Assembly: GCA_964505555.1 (NCBI GenBank)
Contig: CAZDIO010000067.1
Coordinates: forward strand, 1 to 64,000
DNA from: CAZDIO01 sp964505555
Lineage (GTDB): Bacteria; Bdellovibrionota_C; UBA2361; SZUA-149; CAZDIO01
DNA length: 64,000 bases
Direction of reading: 5' to 3'
The stretch's first letter is position 1. Each line of letters begins with the position of its first letter. The notes under the pieces were generated by a model. The model was given only the letters and a program-made list of their open reading frames with translations. It was not told the origin of the DNA and did not search any database. Positions 53,383 to 61,998 of this stretch are shown here, one piece after another. The position numbers and the translations under genes are program-made.

Positions 53383-53487
53383 ATGTTTTTAATAACTTTT
53401 ATCGGATGTCTCTCTATCTTAGTCTCTTCGCTTCTTGTTAATCCGTTTCCAAAGAGAGCACCAAGCAAAAGCTTAAGTCACCGCTGA
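53383..53487 (+). CDS. micro-protein of 34 aa with one membrane segment
   Basis: An ATG 6 bp after a perfect AGGAGG opens a 34-codon frame. Residues 2-19 are hydrophobic (FLITFIGCLSILVSSLLV) and are followed by a Pro/Lys/Arg/Ser-rich basic tail ending SLSHR. The strong ribosome site and the single membrane span with a positive tail support a real small membrane protein, possibly of the type-I-toxin or regulatory kind. It follows the structured RNA region. Confidence 0.5.
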   Translation: MFLITFIGCLSILVSSLLVNPFPKRAPSKSLSHR

Positions 53488-53618
53488 TCGGACTAAAAAG
53501 CCTTTTATTCCAACTCTCACACCTTCGAACCTTGAAAACACAGCTTTGACCGGTGTAGTTTTCACTGCTATCTCTCTTTAGCTCCCTAAATTATCTCTCG
53601 ATCTACCTTTAAGCGCCA

Positions 53619-54794
53619 ATGAAGCAGATTACCTCGATACAACAAAACGTTGACCTCGTTGAGCTAGACGATGGGAAAAAAATCTATCTCGTGGGCACAG
53701 CCCATGTAAGTAGAAAAAGTGTTGAGCTTGTTGAAGAAATTATCCGTAGGTATCAGCCAGATACTATTGCGGTAGAGCTTTGCGAGCCTCGTTATCGCTC
53801 ACTAAAAGAAGGCACTCGGTGGCAAAATACCGACATCTATAAAGTCATTAAAGATGGTCAAGCCTACGTGCTTATGGCGCAGCTTGCACTTTCCTCTTTT
53901 CAAAAGCGTCTCTCTACGGACCTTCAGGTAAAGCCTGGAGAAGAGATGATGAAAGCGATCGCTTTAAGTGAAGAGCTTGGAAGCAAACTAGAGCTTGTTG
54001 ATCGCAATGTAAAAACCTCACTAAAAAGAGCGTGGTCAAAAGCAAGCTTTTTTTCAATGATGAAGATGACAGGAGCCCTTATTATCGCGATGCTCGTTCC
54101 AAAAAAGGTCTCTACGGAGGAGATTGAAGCGATAAAAGAGGGAGATGCGCTCCATGAGATGATTAAAGAATTTGGTGCATACTTTCCCGGTGTAAAGGAA
54201 GCGTTAATCGATGAGCGTGATCAATATATGGCAGCAAATCTTGCTGGGTGTAGTGGAAAGACGATCGTCGCAGCGCTTGGTGCAGGGCATATTCCGGGGA
54301 TAAAAAGCTTACTTGGTGAAGAGATTGATACTGCTCCCTTAGAAGAGATCCCTCCACGAAGCAAGATGTCTGTGTTTCTCTCCTGGGTTCTTCCGCTGAC
54401 GATCGTCTTGATGATTGCCTACGGATTTCTTCATTTAGGAAAAGATATCGGAATTGAGATGATCACCATCTGGACTATCGCTAGTGGTGGCCTTGCCGCA
54501 ATCGGTGCGCTTCTTTGTCTTGCTCATCCGTTAACGATTCTTACGGCCTTTGTTGCCGCACCCTTTACGACCCTTCATCCCCTGCTTGCTGCTGGTTGGG
54601 TGAGTGGACTGGTGGAGGCGATTGTAAGAAAGCCAAAGGTAAAAGATCTCGAATCGATCGGCGAGGATATCCTGACCCTGAAAGGTATTTGGAGAAATGG
54701 GGTAACAAGGATTCTTCTTATCTGTGCCCTTACAAACGTAGGAAGCTCTCTTGGAGCCGTTATTGGCTTTAGCTCAATTGCCTCACAGTTTTAA
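53619..54794 (+). CDS. TraB family protein
   Basis: A 391-residue TraB/PrgY-type protein. The N-terminal domain has the diagnostic YLVGTAHVSRKSVELV (about residues 24-39) and TIAVELCEPRYRSL. GAGHIPGI occurs at about 222-229. The C-terminal third holds about three or four membrane segments. Relatives include the enterococcal pheromone-shutdown protein and eukaryotic TRABD; the fold is related to metal-dependent peptidases such as Tiki and EreA. It shares a 14-bp upstream sequence with the acyltransferase gene at 49329. Confidence 0.88.
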   Translation: MKQITSIQQNVDLVELDDGKKIYLVGTAHVSRKSVELVEEIIRRYQPDTIAVELCEPRYRSLKEGTRWQNTDIYKVIKDGQAYVLMAQLALSSFQKRLSTDLQVKPGEEMMKAIALSEELGSKLELVDRNVKTSLKRAWSKASFFSMMKMTGALIIAMLVPKKVSTEEIEAIKEGDALHEMIKEFGAYFPGVKEALIDERDQYMAANLAGCSGKTIVAALGAGHIPGIKSLLGEEIDTAPLEEIPPRSKMSVFLSWVLPLTIVLMIAYGFLHLGKDIGIEMITIWTIASGGLAAIGALLCLAHPLTILTAFVAAPFTTLHPLLAAGWVSGLVEAIVRKPKVKDLESIGEDILTLKGIWRNGVTRILLICALTNVGSSLGAVIGFSSIASQF

Positions 54795-54847
54795 AAAAGA
54801 GAACGTCTAAGAAAGAGAGAAAAAAAAGAGAAAAAGAAAAAGAGTCG

Positions 54848-55282
54848 ATGCTTAACCCTCATCCTCCCCTCTCCGCTTTTCCTGCTGTAATACTTACTCT
54901 GATTGTTTTCTTTGAACTTGTATCTATATTTCAACACGATCCATTCTATCGCCGAGCAGTCCGACTCCTCTTATGTATTCTTATCATCATCTCCCCGCTG
55001 ACCTATTTTTCTGGCTATTTTGGAGCAGAAGCTGCACTTGCAATACGAGAGATTCCTCAAAAGATAATTGAACGACACCAACTTACAGCAAAAATCTATC
55101 TCTTTGCTCTTATTCCGTGTGTTATTGCCCATTTCGCAGAGGATGAATGTAAATCCCCCCGAAGCCGCAAATACACTACGTGGTTTTTTCGAATCTGCTT
55201 ACTTCTTGCCTACGCTATTATACTCCTTACAAGCTTTCGCGGAGGCGAACTCGTCTTTACTCATGGGGCAGGAGTGAAGTAA
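54848..55282 (+). CDS. DUF2231 family membrane protein
   Basis: Four hydrophobic segments make up most of its 144 residues. The family's typical ending GGELVFTHGAGV and the FGAEAALAI segment followed by IERHQLTAK are present. DUF2231 proteins are small inner-membrane proteins of unknown function, sometimes linked to electron transfer. It follows the TraB gene after about 50 purine-rich bases. Confidence 0.78.
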   Translation: MLNPHPPLSAFPAVILTLIVFFELVSIFQHDPFYRRAVRLLLCILIIISPLTYFSGYFGAEAALAIREIPQKIIERHQLTAKIYLFALIPCVIAHFAEDECKSPRSRKYTTWFFRICLLLAYAIILLTSFRGGELVFTHGAGVK

Positions 55283-55326
55283 CACCGTACCCACGGCTAT
55301 TAAATTAAAGATCATGAAAGAAAGAT

Positions 55327-55402
55327 TTATAGAACCACAGAGACACAGAGTCGCAGAGAAGATCAATAAAATCCTTTTTCTCTGCGCCTCTGTGGTTTTA
55401 TA
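55327..55402. repeat. dispersed palindromic repeat (CCACAGAG type)
   Basis: Left arm AACCACAGAGACACAGAG with a following CGCAGAGAA (55333-55360) is mirrored by TTCTCTGCG and CCTCTGTGGTT (55378-55397), with TTATA/TATAA ends. I recall near-identical palindromes scattered through many environmental bacterial genomes, where they behave like REP or MITE-type intergenic repeats. One copy is present in this window. Confidence 0.7.
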
Positions 55403-55499
55403 AAAATCCTTAACTTAATGACCACCACGCCGTACCATCGGCGATCACATCTTCTTTATCTCCCTATGAAGCAATCCTTTCTGTAACCTCCCTTTCTAA

Positions 55500-55543
55500 G
55501 CCCTGGGATCCGTACCAGCATAGCTGGCAAGGATCCTCAGGGC
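55500..55543. repeat. long imperfect hairpin next to the membrane gene
   Basis: GCCCTGGGATCC (55500-55511) pairs with GGATCCTCAGGGC (55531-55543) with one bulge, and an inner CCAGC/GCTGG stem is enclosed. It lies just past the 3' end of the minus-strand membrane gene. No T-run follows on either strand, so it may stabilise the mRNA end or be another palindromic repeat. Confidence 0.45.
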
Positions 55544-55557
55544 CCACCTCACCGTCT

Positions 55558-56274
55558 TCACGCTTGCGGATCCTCAAGGTCGCCGACCAAGACAGGATTC
55601 AAAAGCCTTCCTATTGTTTCCTCAATAAAGATCAGGTATTTGAGCGACACCCGTATCGCAGAGAAAAAGATAAATCCAAAAAGGGAACTGAGAAAACCAA
55701 ACTCCACCAGAAAAGGTTGCCCGATCATCCTTGGGAGTTGATTGTGAGCACCCGCTTCACACCAGATACAGATCCCCAGAAAACAGACTCCGACCAAAAC
55801 ACCAACGATCCAACTGAATTTTCGAGCGAGTTCCCGGTCTGCAGCTGAGCTGCCATCATGGCAACCCTTCGCCTCTCTGCGACAAAGACGAAACAGACCG
55901 CCCAAACCAAGCAGTGCCCACAACAGAACATTGAAATCCTGACATTTCGCTTGAGAGACGCCATGAAATAAAACGGGGAAGGTTGTCGGCGGCTGAAATA
56001 CTTCCACCAGAAAGATAAAAGCAAGTGGAATACCCAGCCAAAAAACAGGTCTTGAAAGCACAACCTTTAGACCTCTTAGGAAAACTATGACCACAGCACT
56101 TCCAACAAGAACGAGAATTATCCCAAGCCTCGAAGACCATAAAAGCCCCGAGAGGGTCGCAAGTCCCCAGAAAACGCCGAGCATGAAAAAGAGTCGACGC
56201 TGTAAGGAGGCTACCCAAGGATACCATCGCGCAAGATTCGAACGATCGTTAATGCTTTCATTAATTGCGAACAT
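55558..56274 (-). CDS. hypothetical polytopic membrane protein (238 aa)
   Basis: About six hydrophobic segments are visible, including LFFMLGVFWGLATLSGLLWS, LGIILVLVGSAVVIVFL and PVFWLGIPLAFIFLVEVF, then VLLWALLGLGGLF and IVGVLVGVCFLGICIW. There is a short charged loop (CRREAKGCHDGSSAADRELARK). It has no recognised motif. Between the CCACAGAG palindrome and a tandem repeat it looks like an inserted accessory gene. Confidence 0.6.
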   Translation of the reverse strand: MFAINESINDRSNLARWYPWVASLQRRLFFMLGVFWGLATLSGLLWSSRLGIILVLVGSAVVIVFLRGLKVVLSRPVFWLGIPLAFIFLVEVFQPPTTFPVLFHGVSQAKCQDFNVLLWALLGLGGLFRLCRREAKGCHDGSSAADRELARKFSWIVGVLVGVCFLGICIWCEAGAHNQLPRMIGQPFLVEFGFLSSLFGFIFFSAIRVSLKYLIFIEETIGRLLNPVLVGDLEDPQA

Positions 56275-56481
56275 TGAGGTGTCCTTTCCATCGCAAAAAA
56301 CTGATTTATCAAGGCCACAAAAATCCTCACAAAAACCTCGTCAGGATTGCCTCATAGAGAGAATAAAATGAAAAGAACAGCGAATAAACTCGCTGCCAAT
56401 AATGTGATTACTCAAGATTGAATTTGAAAGAGCGTAGAACCGAAGAATGGTAGGAGAAAGTATTTACTTAGTCAAATCATC

Positions 56482-56513
56482 TAGTTCATTGTGCAATTAG
56501 TTCATTGTGCAAT
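56482..56513. repeat. 16-bp tandem duplication
   Basis: TAGTTCATTGTGCAAT occurs twice head to tail at 56482-56497 and 56498-56513. It lies between the adenosyltransferase gene and the start of the minus-strand membrane gene. It could be a duplicated operator or simple slippage. Confidence 0.7.
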
Positions 56514-56523
56514 GGGAATGCAC

Positions 56524-57108
56524 TCAACCTGCTATACGATCTTTTGCTTGAACCCAGAGAATCTCTTTTTTCCCCTCTTTCTTAAGAACATATCGCGAAA
56601 GAATAAAAAGCAGATCGCTTAAGCGATTGAGGTATTTAAGAATCTCTGGGTTTAACTCTTCTTTCTCTTTTAGTTTCCATGCCTCTCTTTCTGCTCTCCT
56701 ACAAACACATCTTGCAAGATGAAGAGACGACGCAGTGGGACTTCCCCCAGGAAGTATAAATGATTGAAGATCGGGTAATCCTTCTGAAAACCGATCACAA
56801 AGTTTTTCTAAAGAGGTGACCTCTTTCTCTGTTGTTTTGTACATTCCTTCGTAATTGTCATCTGAAGGTGTAGCAACCTCACTTCCGATATCAAACAGCT
56901 CTTGTTGAATTGTTTCTAAAAGTGAAGCGAGCTCCTCTGTTTTTTTACTTAAGGAGTCTCTGACACAACCAAGAGAGGAGTTTAGTTCATCAATCTCACC
57001 ATACACACACACCCGGAGATCCGACTTATGCACCCGGGAACCACCGACAAGACCGGTCTCTCCGGCATCACCCGAACGTGTATAGACTCTATTGATACGA
57101 ATACTCAT
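56524..57108 (-). CDS. cob(I)alamin adenosyltransferase, PduO type
   Basis: Adenosylates cobalamin from ATP to give coenzyme B12. It carries the N-terminal ATP loop RVYTRSGDAGETGLVGGSRVHKSD (about residues 7-30), YGEIDELNSSLG, and the helix motif LPGGSPTASSLHLARCVCRRAER. At 194 residues it is a normal single-domain enzyme. No B12-dependent enzyme or cobalamin riboswitch is seen in the window. Confidence 0.93.
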   Translation of the reverse strand: MSIRINRVYTRSGDAGETGLVGGSRVHKSDLRVCVYGEIDELNSSLGCVRDSLSKKTEELASLLETIQQELFDIGSEVATPSDDNYEGMYKTTEKEVTSLEKLCDRFSEGLPDLQSFILPGGSPTASSLHLARCVCRRAEREAWKLKEKEELNPEILKYLNRLSDLLFILSRYVLKKEGKKEILWVQAKDRIAG

Positions 57109-57157
57109 ACTTTAGCGTAAGCTTACAGCGCTACTAAACATAACGCCGATCCAGCCA

Positions 57158-58000
57158 CTACAACACATAACCTTCGCTCGAGAGGTTCTGCTTGATCTGA
57201 CTGGATAACTCCGGGCGAATTATTGAGAGCTCTTTTGCTACCGCGGTTACCTCATTTTGTTCCTCAGTCGAAGAAGCGATCCGCGAAAGAGAGATAAGAG
57301 CTTCAAGATTTAACATCGCACCACCACGAACAATCCCAAGGAGTCGAGTGCGGGCCTCAACAAGATTACTCTCTTGAAGGAAGGTTTTTGCATAGACGTA
57401 GGAGGCTACCTCATGAATAAACTGTTGATCATTAAGAGAAGTTGCTTTTTCAGCCTTTGTCTTTCCCTGAAAGAGATCTACCTGATAGCTCTTTAGAGTC
57501 TGCCTTGCTTCTTCATTTTTTCCTTGCTCCATCAACGAAAGCGCCTGGTAAATTCCAGAAAGCTCCGCATAGATAGTGTCTGGGTAGTTTTTCTTTAAAA
57601 TATCAATCGTTGATTGAAGAGATTGAAACCGCTCCCTTGATTGTTTCTCATCAAGCTTTGGTAAAGCATTCTCCCCTTCTGAGTTAGGAGCAAACAGCTT
57701 CTGCATCCTACTAAACTCTAATGATGCCTGCTGCTCAGAGCGAAGTGCAGAGGTTCGAAAGCCATTTACCAACCACACCACCAAAAGAACAAGAGCAAAG
57801 CTCCAGGCAAGCCGCTCCCAATTTGCCCCAAGCCACCTGAGCCATTTCTCCTCGCCCACAGCTTCTGCGGCGCGAAGATGTCCCATCATCTGATCTAAGC
57901 TTTTTCCCTTCTCAGCTCTCTCCTGCCCTTCCAGCATGTTCCCCACAATGTCCCCTCTCTGTTTAGTGTTATTTGATATCTTTGACGTTACTCTCGCCAT
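57158..58000 (-). CDS. YfgM-like TPR membrane protein
   Basis: A cytoplasmic N-terminus of about 65 residues is followed by one membrane span (WERLAWSFALVLLVVWLVNGF) and a periplasmic helical domain. That domain contains FQSLQSTIDILKKNYPDTIYAELSGIYQALSLMEQGKNEEARQTL and further TPR-like units. This layout matches TPR_21/YfgM-type proteins that associate with the Sec translocon or periplasmic chaperones. I use the ATG at 58000; an upstream TTG exists. It follows the DUF151 gene after about 35 bp. Confidence 0.7.
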   Translation of the reverse strand: MARVTSKISNNTKQRGDIVGNMLEGQERAEKGKSLDQMMGHLRAAEAVGEEKWLRWLGANWERLAWSFALVLLVVWLVNGFRTSALRSEQQASLEFSRMQKLFAPNSEGENALPKLDEKQSRERFQSLQSTIDILKKNYPDTIYAELSGIYQALSLMEQGKNEEARQTLKSYQVDLFQGKTKAEKATSLNDQQFIHEVASYVYAKTFLQESNLVEARTRLLGIVRGGAMLNLEALISLSRIASSTEEQNEVTAVAKELSIIRPELSSQIKQNLSSEGYVL

Positions 58001-58035
58001 GAGTAACAAGATTTTATTTATGAAAAACTTTAAGA

Positions 58036-58596
58036 TTACATCTTATACTTAAAATCATCAGGATCCATCTCAGCAAGGATCTCTGCCCATTTATCTTTCT
58101 CGATGTTTGCAAAATTCTTCTCTAAGCTTGCGTTAATCTCTTTTTCCAGATCAAGCTCCTCAGCCTCTCCAGGATTTACCGCAACAAGTGTCACCTGCGC
58201 GCGCTCTAGCACCTGAGGAGAGACTACGATCTGCGCACCAACTCGCACCGCTACCGCGATAGCATCACTGGGGCGAGCATCAATGATTCTTACTGTCTCG
58301 CCGATCTTCAATTCGAGATTTGCAATAAAGGTATTTTCTCGTAACTCACCAATCACTACCCGAACAACCTTCCCACCTAATTCTTCGATCACGGTCATCA
58401 GGAGGTCATGAGTGAGTGGTCGAGCAAGTTGAACTTTTTTTACTGCCGATGCTATCGCCGTTGCTTCTGCAAGGCCGATCCAAATGGGAAGGCATTTCTC
58501 CCCCGTAACATCTTTTAAAATAACGATCGGCGCGTTTGAGGCGGGATCAAGCACTAACCCTGCTACAAACATCTCTATTTCTTTTGTCGCATTCAT
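58036..58596 (-). CDS. bifunctional nuclease family protein (DUF151)
   Basis: A 186-residue DUF151/BFN protein. It has the family pattern ILKDVTGEKCLPIWIGLAEATAI, RPLTHDLLMTVIEELGGKV and IDARPSDAIAVAVRVGAQI. C-terminal UVR-like acidic helices follow. The family includes a plant nuclease, but the role in bacteria is unclear. The ATG at 58596 overlaps the miaB stop as ATGA and has GGAG upstream. The miaB coupling is a known neighbourhood. Confidence 0.9.
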   Translation of the reverse strand: MNATKEIEMFVAGLVLDPASNAPIVILKDVTGEKCLPIWIGLAEATAIASAVKKVQLARPLTHDLLMTVIEELGGKVVRVVIGELRENTFIANLELKIGETVRIIDARPSDAIAVAVRVGAQIVVSPQVLERAQVTLVAVNPGEAEELDLEKEINASLEKNFANIEKDKWAEILAEMDPDDFKYKM

Positions 58597-60050
58597 AAAG
58601 AACACTCCATCTTCATAGAAGGCGTTGTCAAAAGAGGTCTTCCTTGAAACGATGCTGGACCACACTCTTCTGCCTTTACTGCAATGAGCTCGCCGATTTT
58701 TGCCTGATCCGTTTTTTCCTGATCAATAACCTGATCGGTGAGGAGATTCACAAAGGTGTTTTGTGGATTTCGTCCCCACATTTGTGATGATATCTTTTTT
58801 GAGCGCCCCTCGACAAGTACTTCCATAATACTTCCGAGTTTAGCCTTGTTTAATTGAAATCCAATCTCGTTTTGAATCGACTTTAATTGAGAGAGCCGAG
58901 CAGAAGCAAGATCATGTGAAACTTCTTCACTTGCAGTAAAATCTGCTGCAGGAGTATGAGGTCGAATTGAATAAGTGAATGAATACAGAGAGTTATATTT
59001 AACTTCCTTAATGATCTGTAGAGTTTGCTCAAAATCCTCGGCGCTCTCAGTTGGAAAGCCAACGATAATGTCTGAAGTAATTGCTATCTGAGGGCAAGCC
59101 TTTCTAAGCGAGTCAACGATCTCTAAATACCTCTTTGTTCGATAGTTACGATTCATTAATCTCAAAATTCGATCACTTCCTGATTGGAGAGGAAGATGGA
59201 TGTGCGGGCAAAGAGTGGGAACTTCTCCATAGAGCGAGATGAACTCCTCCTTTACCTCTTGCGGGTGGGGACTAATAAACCGTATCCGTAAAACCCCTTC
59301 TATTTGCGAAAGACGCCGAATAAGCTTTTCAAAGGAGTATCTTGGAGAGAGGTCTTTTCCGTAGGAGTTCACCGTTTGTCCAAGAAGTAATACCTCTTTT
59401 GCACCCAAACGAACTTTTAAGCGCACCTCTCGTTCTATTTCATCTGGGTTTCGACTAACCTCTGGTCCTCGAGTGTTTGGAACAACACAAAAGCTACACC
59501 GTTTATTACACCCCCGTTGGATAGAGATCAGGGCACAAACAGAACTTCCTAACTGAGAGGCATTATCAGGCAAAAAACAATCGGGGAGCTCCTCCCATTC
59601 ATCACGGTAATCAACCGCCACCTGGGAACCTCTCCCCTCTTTACTTGCTTGAACGAGAGAGGGAATTAAGGAGAGATTGTGGGTGCCAACAACAAAATCG
59701 ACACCGGGGTTTTCATTAATAATTCTTACCCCCTCTTGTTGCGCAACGCACCCACCAACTCCAATCACTAATTCAGGATTGTGCGTCTTGTGTTTGTAAA
59801 GTTTTCCAAGAAGGCTTCGAAGTTTATGTTCTCCTTTCTCCCGAACACTACAGGTATTAACAATGACTAAGTGTGCTTGCTCAAAAGTATCTACCGGTTG
59901 GTAGTTAGCTGAAAGCACCGTAAGCATCTTCTCGGTGTCATATTCATTCATCTGACAACCAAAGGTCTTAATATAAACACTCTCTAAGTGAGAGCTTCTC
60001 TCCTCTTCTTTCTTACACTGCTCAGACGTTACCAGCTCTTGCGTACTCAT
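58593..60050 (-). CDS. miaB: tRNA-2-methylthio-N6-dimethylallyladenosine synthase
   Basis: Radical SAM methylthiotransferase acting on position A37 of tRNAs reading UNN codons. The N-terminal cluster domain has TFGCQMNEYDTEKM (about residues 29-42), NTCSVREKGEHK and GGCVAQ. The radical SAM motif RGCNKRCSFCVVPNTRG (about 178-194) and the PLQSGSDRIL, SDIIVGFPTES and C-terminal TRAM domain follow. It overlaps genes on both sides by four bases, so the three are translationally coupled. Confidence 0.95.
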   Translation of the reverse strand: MSTQELVTSEQCKKEEERSSHLESVYIKTFGCQMNEYDTEKMLTVLSANYQPVDTFEQAHLVIVNTCSVREKGEHKLRSLLGKLYKHKTHNPELVIGVGGCVAQQEGVRIINENPGVDFVVGTHNLSLIPSLVQASKEGRGSQVAVDYRDEWEELPDCFLPDNASQLGSSVCALISIQRGCNKRCSFCVVPNTRGPEVSRNPDEIEREVRLKVRLGAKEVLLLGQTVNSYGKDLSPRYSFEKLIRRLSQIEGVLRIRFISPHPQEVKEEFISLYGEVPTLCPHIHLPLQSGSDRILRLMNRNYRTKRYLEIVDSLRKACPQIAITSDIIVGFPTESAEDFEQTLQIIKEVKYNSLYSFTYSIRPHTPAADFTASEEVSHDLASARLSQLKSIQNEIGFQLNKAKLGSIMEVLVEGRSKKISSQMWGRNPQNTFVNLLTDQVIDQEKTDQAKIGELIAVKAEECGPASFQGRPLLTTPSMKMECSL

Positions 60051-60949
60051 TGTGGAAGATCGTCTAGTAAATAAGAAAGGAGTCGAACTTTTGGCACAAA
60101 CCGACCACCGGGGATTACTGGAACTGCACGATCGACTCGAACCCGCACCTGGCGAGCAAGTCCCGGAGTTAGCACCACCTCCCCAAGAGAAATGGCCTCT
60201 TCATTTTTATCTAGTGGTAAAAGATCCTCTCGTCCGGGAACACTCTGACCGCTGTTCTCCCAGATAAGCCCTAAGGCAAACTCTACATTGTGGGCAACCT
60301 GTTGGGTGTTATTAGAGATCACGGCATGTACGGTATAATAGATATCACAAGGGGGTTGCTTACAAGAGACCGGTTCTTCCACGATATTAACATCTTTTAG
60401 AATAACTTTCCTCCCAGTGGAGGAACTTGCTAATGGCAACTCCTGTTTTTCTTGACTGGAGACCTCTCCCTTACTCTCCACTCTCTCCGTATGGAGAGCA
60501 ATGATCTCCTGTGCATCATTGCCCCAACTTGCTCGTACCTGATATTCAGATAATCTTTCTGCCGGGAGATCGAAAAAAATCGCCACGGTCTGAGCTTCAT
60601 TGATCTGTTTTGTGGATACGACCTCAGAGAGAAGCTTTGTTTGTTCAGTAATCACTTTTCCATCAGAAAGCCCTACCAAAGAAATTGCAACTTTATCAGT
60701 TTCAAACTCTGTCTTACCCTTTAGCAACACTTTGACATGAAGGGTCTCTTCTTTTAGAAAGGCGTTTTCTACCTGAATCTCTAACGGGGATTCTCCGGTG
60801 CTTGGCTGAGTTGCCGCAACCGGCTTTTCTTGTTTCGTCTTACTTTGATTAAGAAAGGGGATTTTTGTTCGAATCCCCGCACAGGAGGTAAGAGCAACTA
60901 TCGCCAGTAACAAAAGTAATAAGCTGCGATATTTTTCAAACTTTTTCAC
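60047..60949 (-). CDS. predicted lipoprotein (300 aa)
   Basis: Lipoprotein signal LLLLLLAIVALTSC with the lipidated Cys at about 23. The mature protein is rich in beta strands: one Ig-like segment at about 55-155 (PLEIQVENAFLKEETLHVKV) and another at about 185-295 (VILKDVNIVEEPVSCKQPPCDIYYTVHAVISN). The latter holds a close Cys pair. It may be an outer-membrane or periplasmic factor of unknown function. Its stop overlaps the miaB start. Confidence 0.65.
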   Translation of the reverse strand: MKKFEKYRSLLLLLLAIVALTSCAGIRTKIPFLNQSKTKQEKPVAATQPSTGESPLEIQVENAFLKEETLHVKVLLKGKTEFETDKVAISLVGLSDGKVITEQTKLLSEVVSTKQINEAQTVAIFFDLPAERLSEYQVRASWGNDAQEIIALHTERVESKGEVSSQEKQELPLASSSTGRKVILKDVNIVEEPVSCKQPPCDIYYTVHAVISNNTQQVAHNVEFALGLIWENSGQSVPGREDLLPLDKNEEAISLGEVVLTPGLARQVRVRVDRAVPVIPGGRFVPKVRLLSYLLDDLPQ

Positions 60950-61046
60950 AGCTCAATCCAAACTGTTAAGTAACGTTTGCGTACGTGCTGTTACAATGCA
61001 CTGCTTGCCCCAAATCTACCGAGAAAAAACAGCACCTCATAGGGCT

Positions 61047-61499
61047 TTACGATTTTTCACCATCAACAATTACTTCAGAACCAAAACAACTCCAACCGTC
61101 ATTGAAACGATCAAAACCCCAGAATTCTCTCTCGCGTCGTGTCTCAACTAAATAACTTGCCTTACTAACGAAGCGAGATGAAACCACCACTTCAGCTTCT
61201 TCTCCGTTAGCACCCATTTTGACATCTTCGATATTAAAATCTACGAGCTTCTCATTTTTCTTTCTGTTACGAACAAGCTGTTCAAACTCTCTTCGCCAGT
61301 TAGGGTCTACAGATTGTACCGCCTCGTTCTCTGCTCCCCAATAGAGAGCTGCATGATACTCATCAAGCCTCTTTGAAAGCAGCTCACTTTTTTTCTGCTG
61401 AGATACGGCAAAGAGAGAGTGTGTGCAACCACTAAGGAAAACACAGCATACAAATAAAAGTAATGACCTAATCGACAAATTGCCGGTGAACTTTTTCAC
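61047..61499 (-). CDS. small predicted lipoprotein (150 aa)
   Basis: Signal sequence with lipobox FLSGC (Cys about 25). The mature part is a helix-then-sheet domain (LLSKRLDEYHAALYWGAENEAVQSVD, then VDFNIEDVKMGANGEEAEVVV) ending WGFDRFNDGWSCFGSEV. The overall shape is like an NTF2-like or cystatin-like fold. It is in a short minus-strand run with the next two exported proteins. Confidence 0.65.
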   Translation of the reverse strand: MKKFTGNLSIRSLLLFVCCVFLSGCTHSLFAVSQQKKSELLSKRLDEYHAALYWGAENEAVQSVDPNWRREFEQLVRNRKKNEKLVDFNIEDVKMGANGEEAEVVVSSRFVSKASYLVETRREREFWGFDRFNDGWSCFGSEVIVDGEKS

Positions 61500-61540
61500 T
61501 GAAGCTTCTCCTTGTATAATAACTGGTTTTAAAAACAGTT

Positions 61541-61861
61541 TTAAAGATTATTGATTAATTTATCAAGTTGTCTACGATCAACGGGGGTGAGTTTATCAAG
61601 TGATTTTACTGGGGGCTTTTCTTCATTGCTATGTGGCTCTTCTAACCCACTGCTGACCGGCTCTTCAACACGAAGAGTATTCAACACTCCATCTTTTTTT
61701 CTTATAAGAGATCCAGCAAAAGCGGTCGATTCCCTACTTAAATACTTAAATATCCCGCCGTGTTTGTGCTGTATCTGATATGCCCCCACTATAACAACCC
61801 CTAACGCATAGAGGATGATCAGGAGTCTTGCCCAAAAATTGCTCTTTCCTTCTTCTGCCAA
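61541..61861 (-). CDS. small single-pass membrane protein (106 aa)
   Basis: One membrane span (about residues 12-28, LLIILYALGVVIVGAYQI) and a soluble, charged C-terminal region ending in SLDKLTPVDRRQLDKLINNL, which looks like a short interaction helix. I recognise no family. It is 41 bp upstream of the lipoprotein gene on the same strand. Confidence 0.55.
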   Translation of the reverse strand: MAEEGKSNFWARLLIILYALGVVIVGAYQIQHKHGGIFKYLSRESTAFAGSLIRKKDGVLNTLRVEEPVSSGLEEPHSNEEKPPVKSLDKLTPVDRRQLDKLINNL

Positions 61862-61998
61862 TTTAAGCTACCTGGCTGCTAGAGTTACTAATGAATGAAA
61901 CAGATCTAATACAGAACTCCTCTTCAGACCATTATATTTTGACTTAGATTAAGCAGATCAAATTGATAGGTTAGCAGAGGAGGAAAAAAGGAAGAGCC

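Larger units (their letters stand above)
55283..55557. other. intergenic region with palindromic repeats
   Basis: No gene is supported here. The region holds the CCACAGAG palindrome (55327-55402) and a long hairpin (55500-55543), described separately. The flanking sequence looks unlike the housekeeping parts of the window. Confidence 0.4.

Noticed and set aside
53277..53468. 63-codon minus-strand ORF at the end of the structured region
   Set aside because: It lacks a ribosome site and is antisense to the leader and micro-ORF, which have better support.
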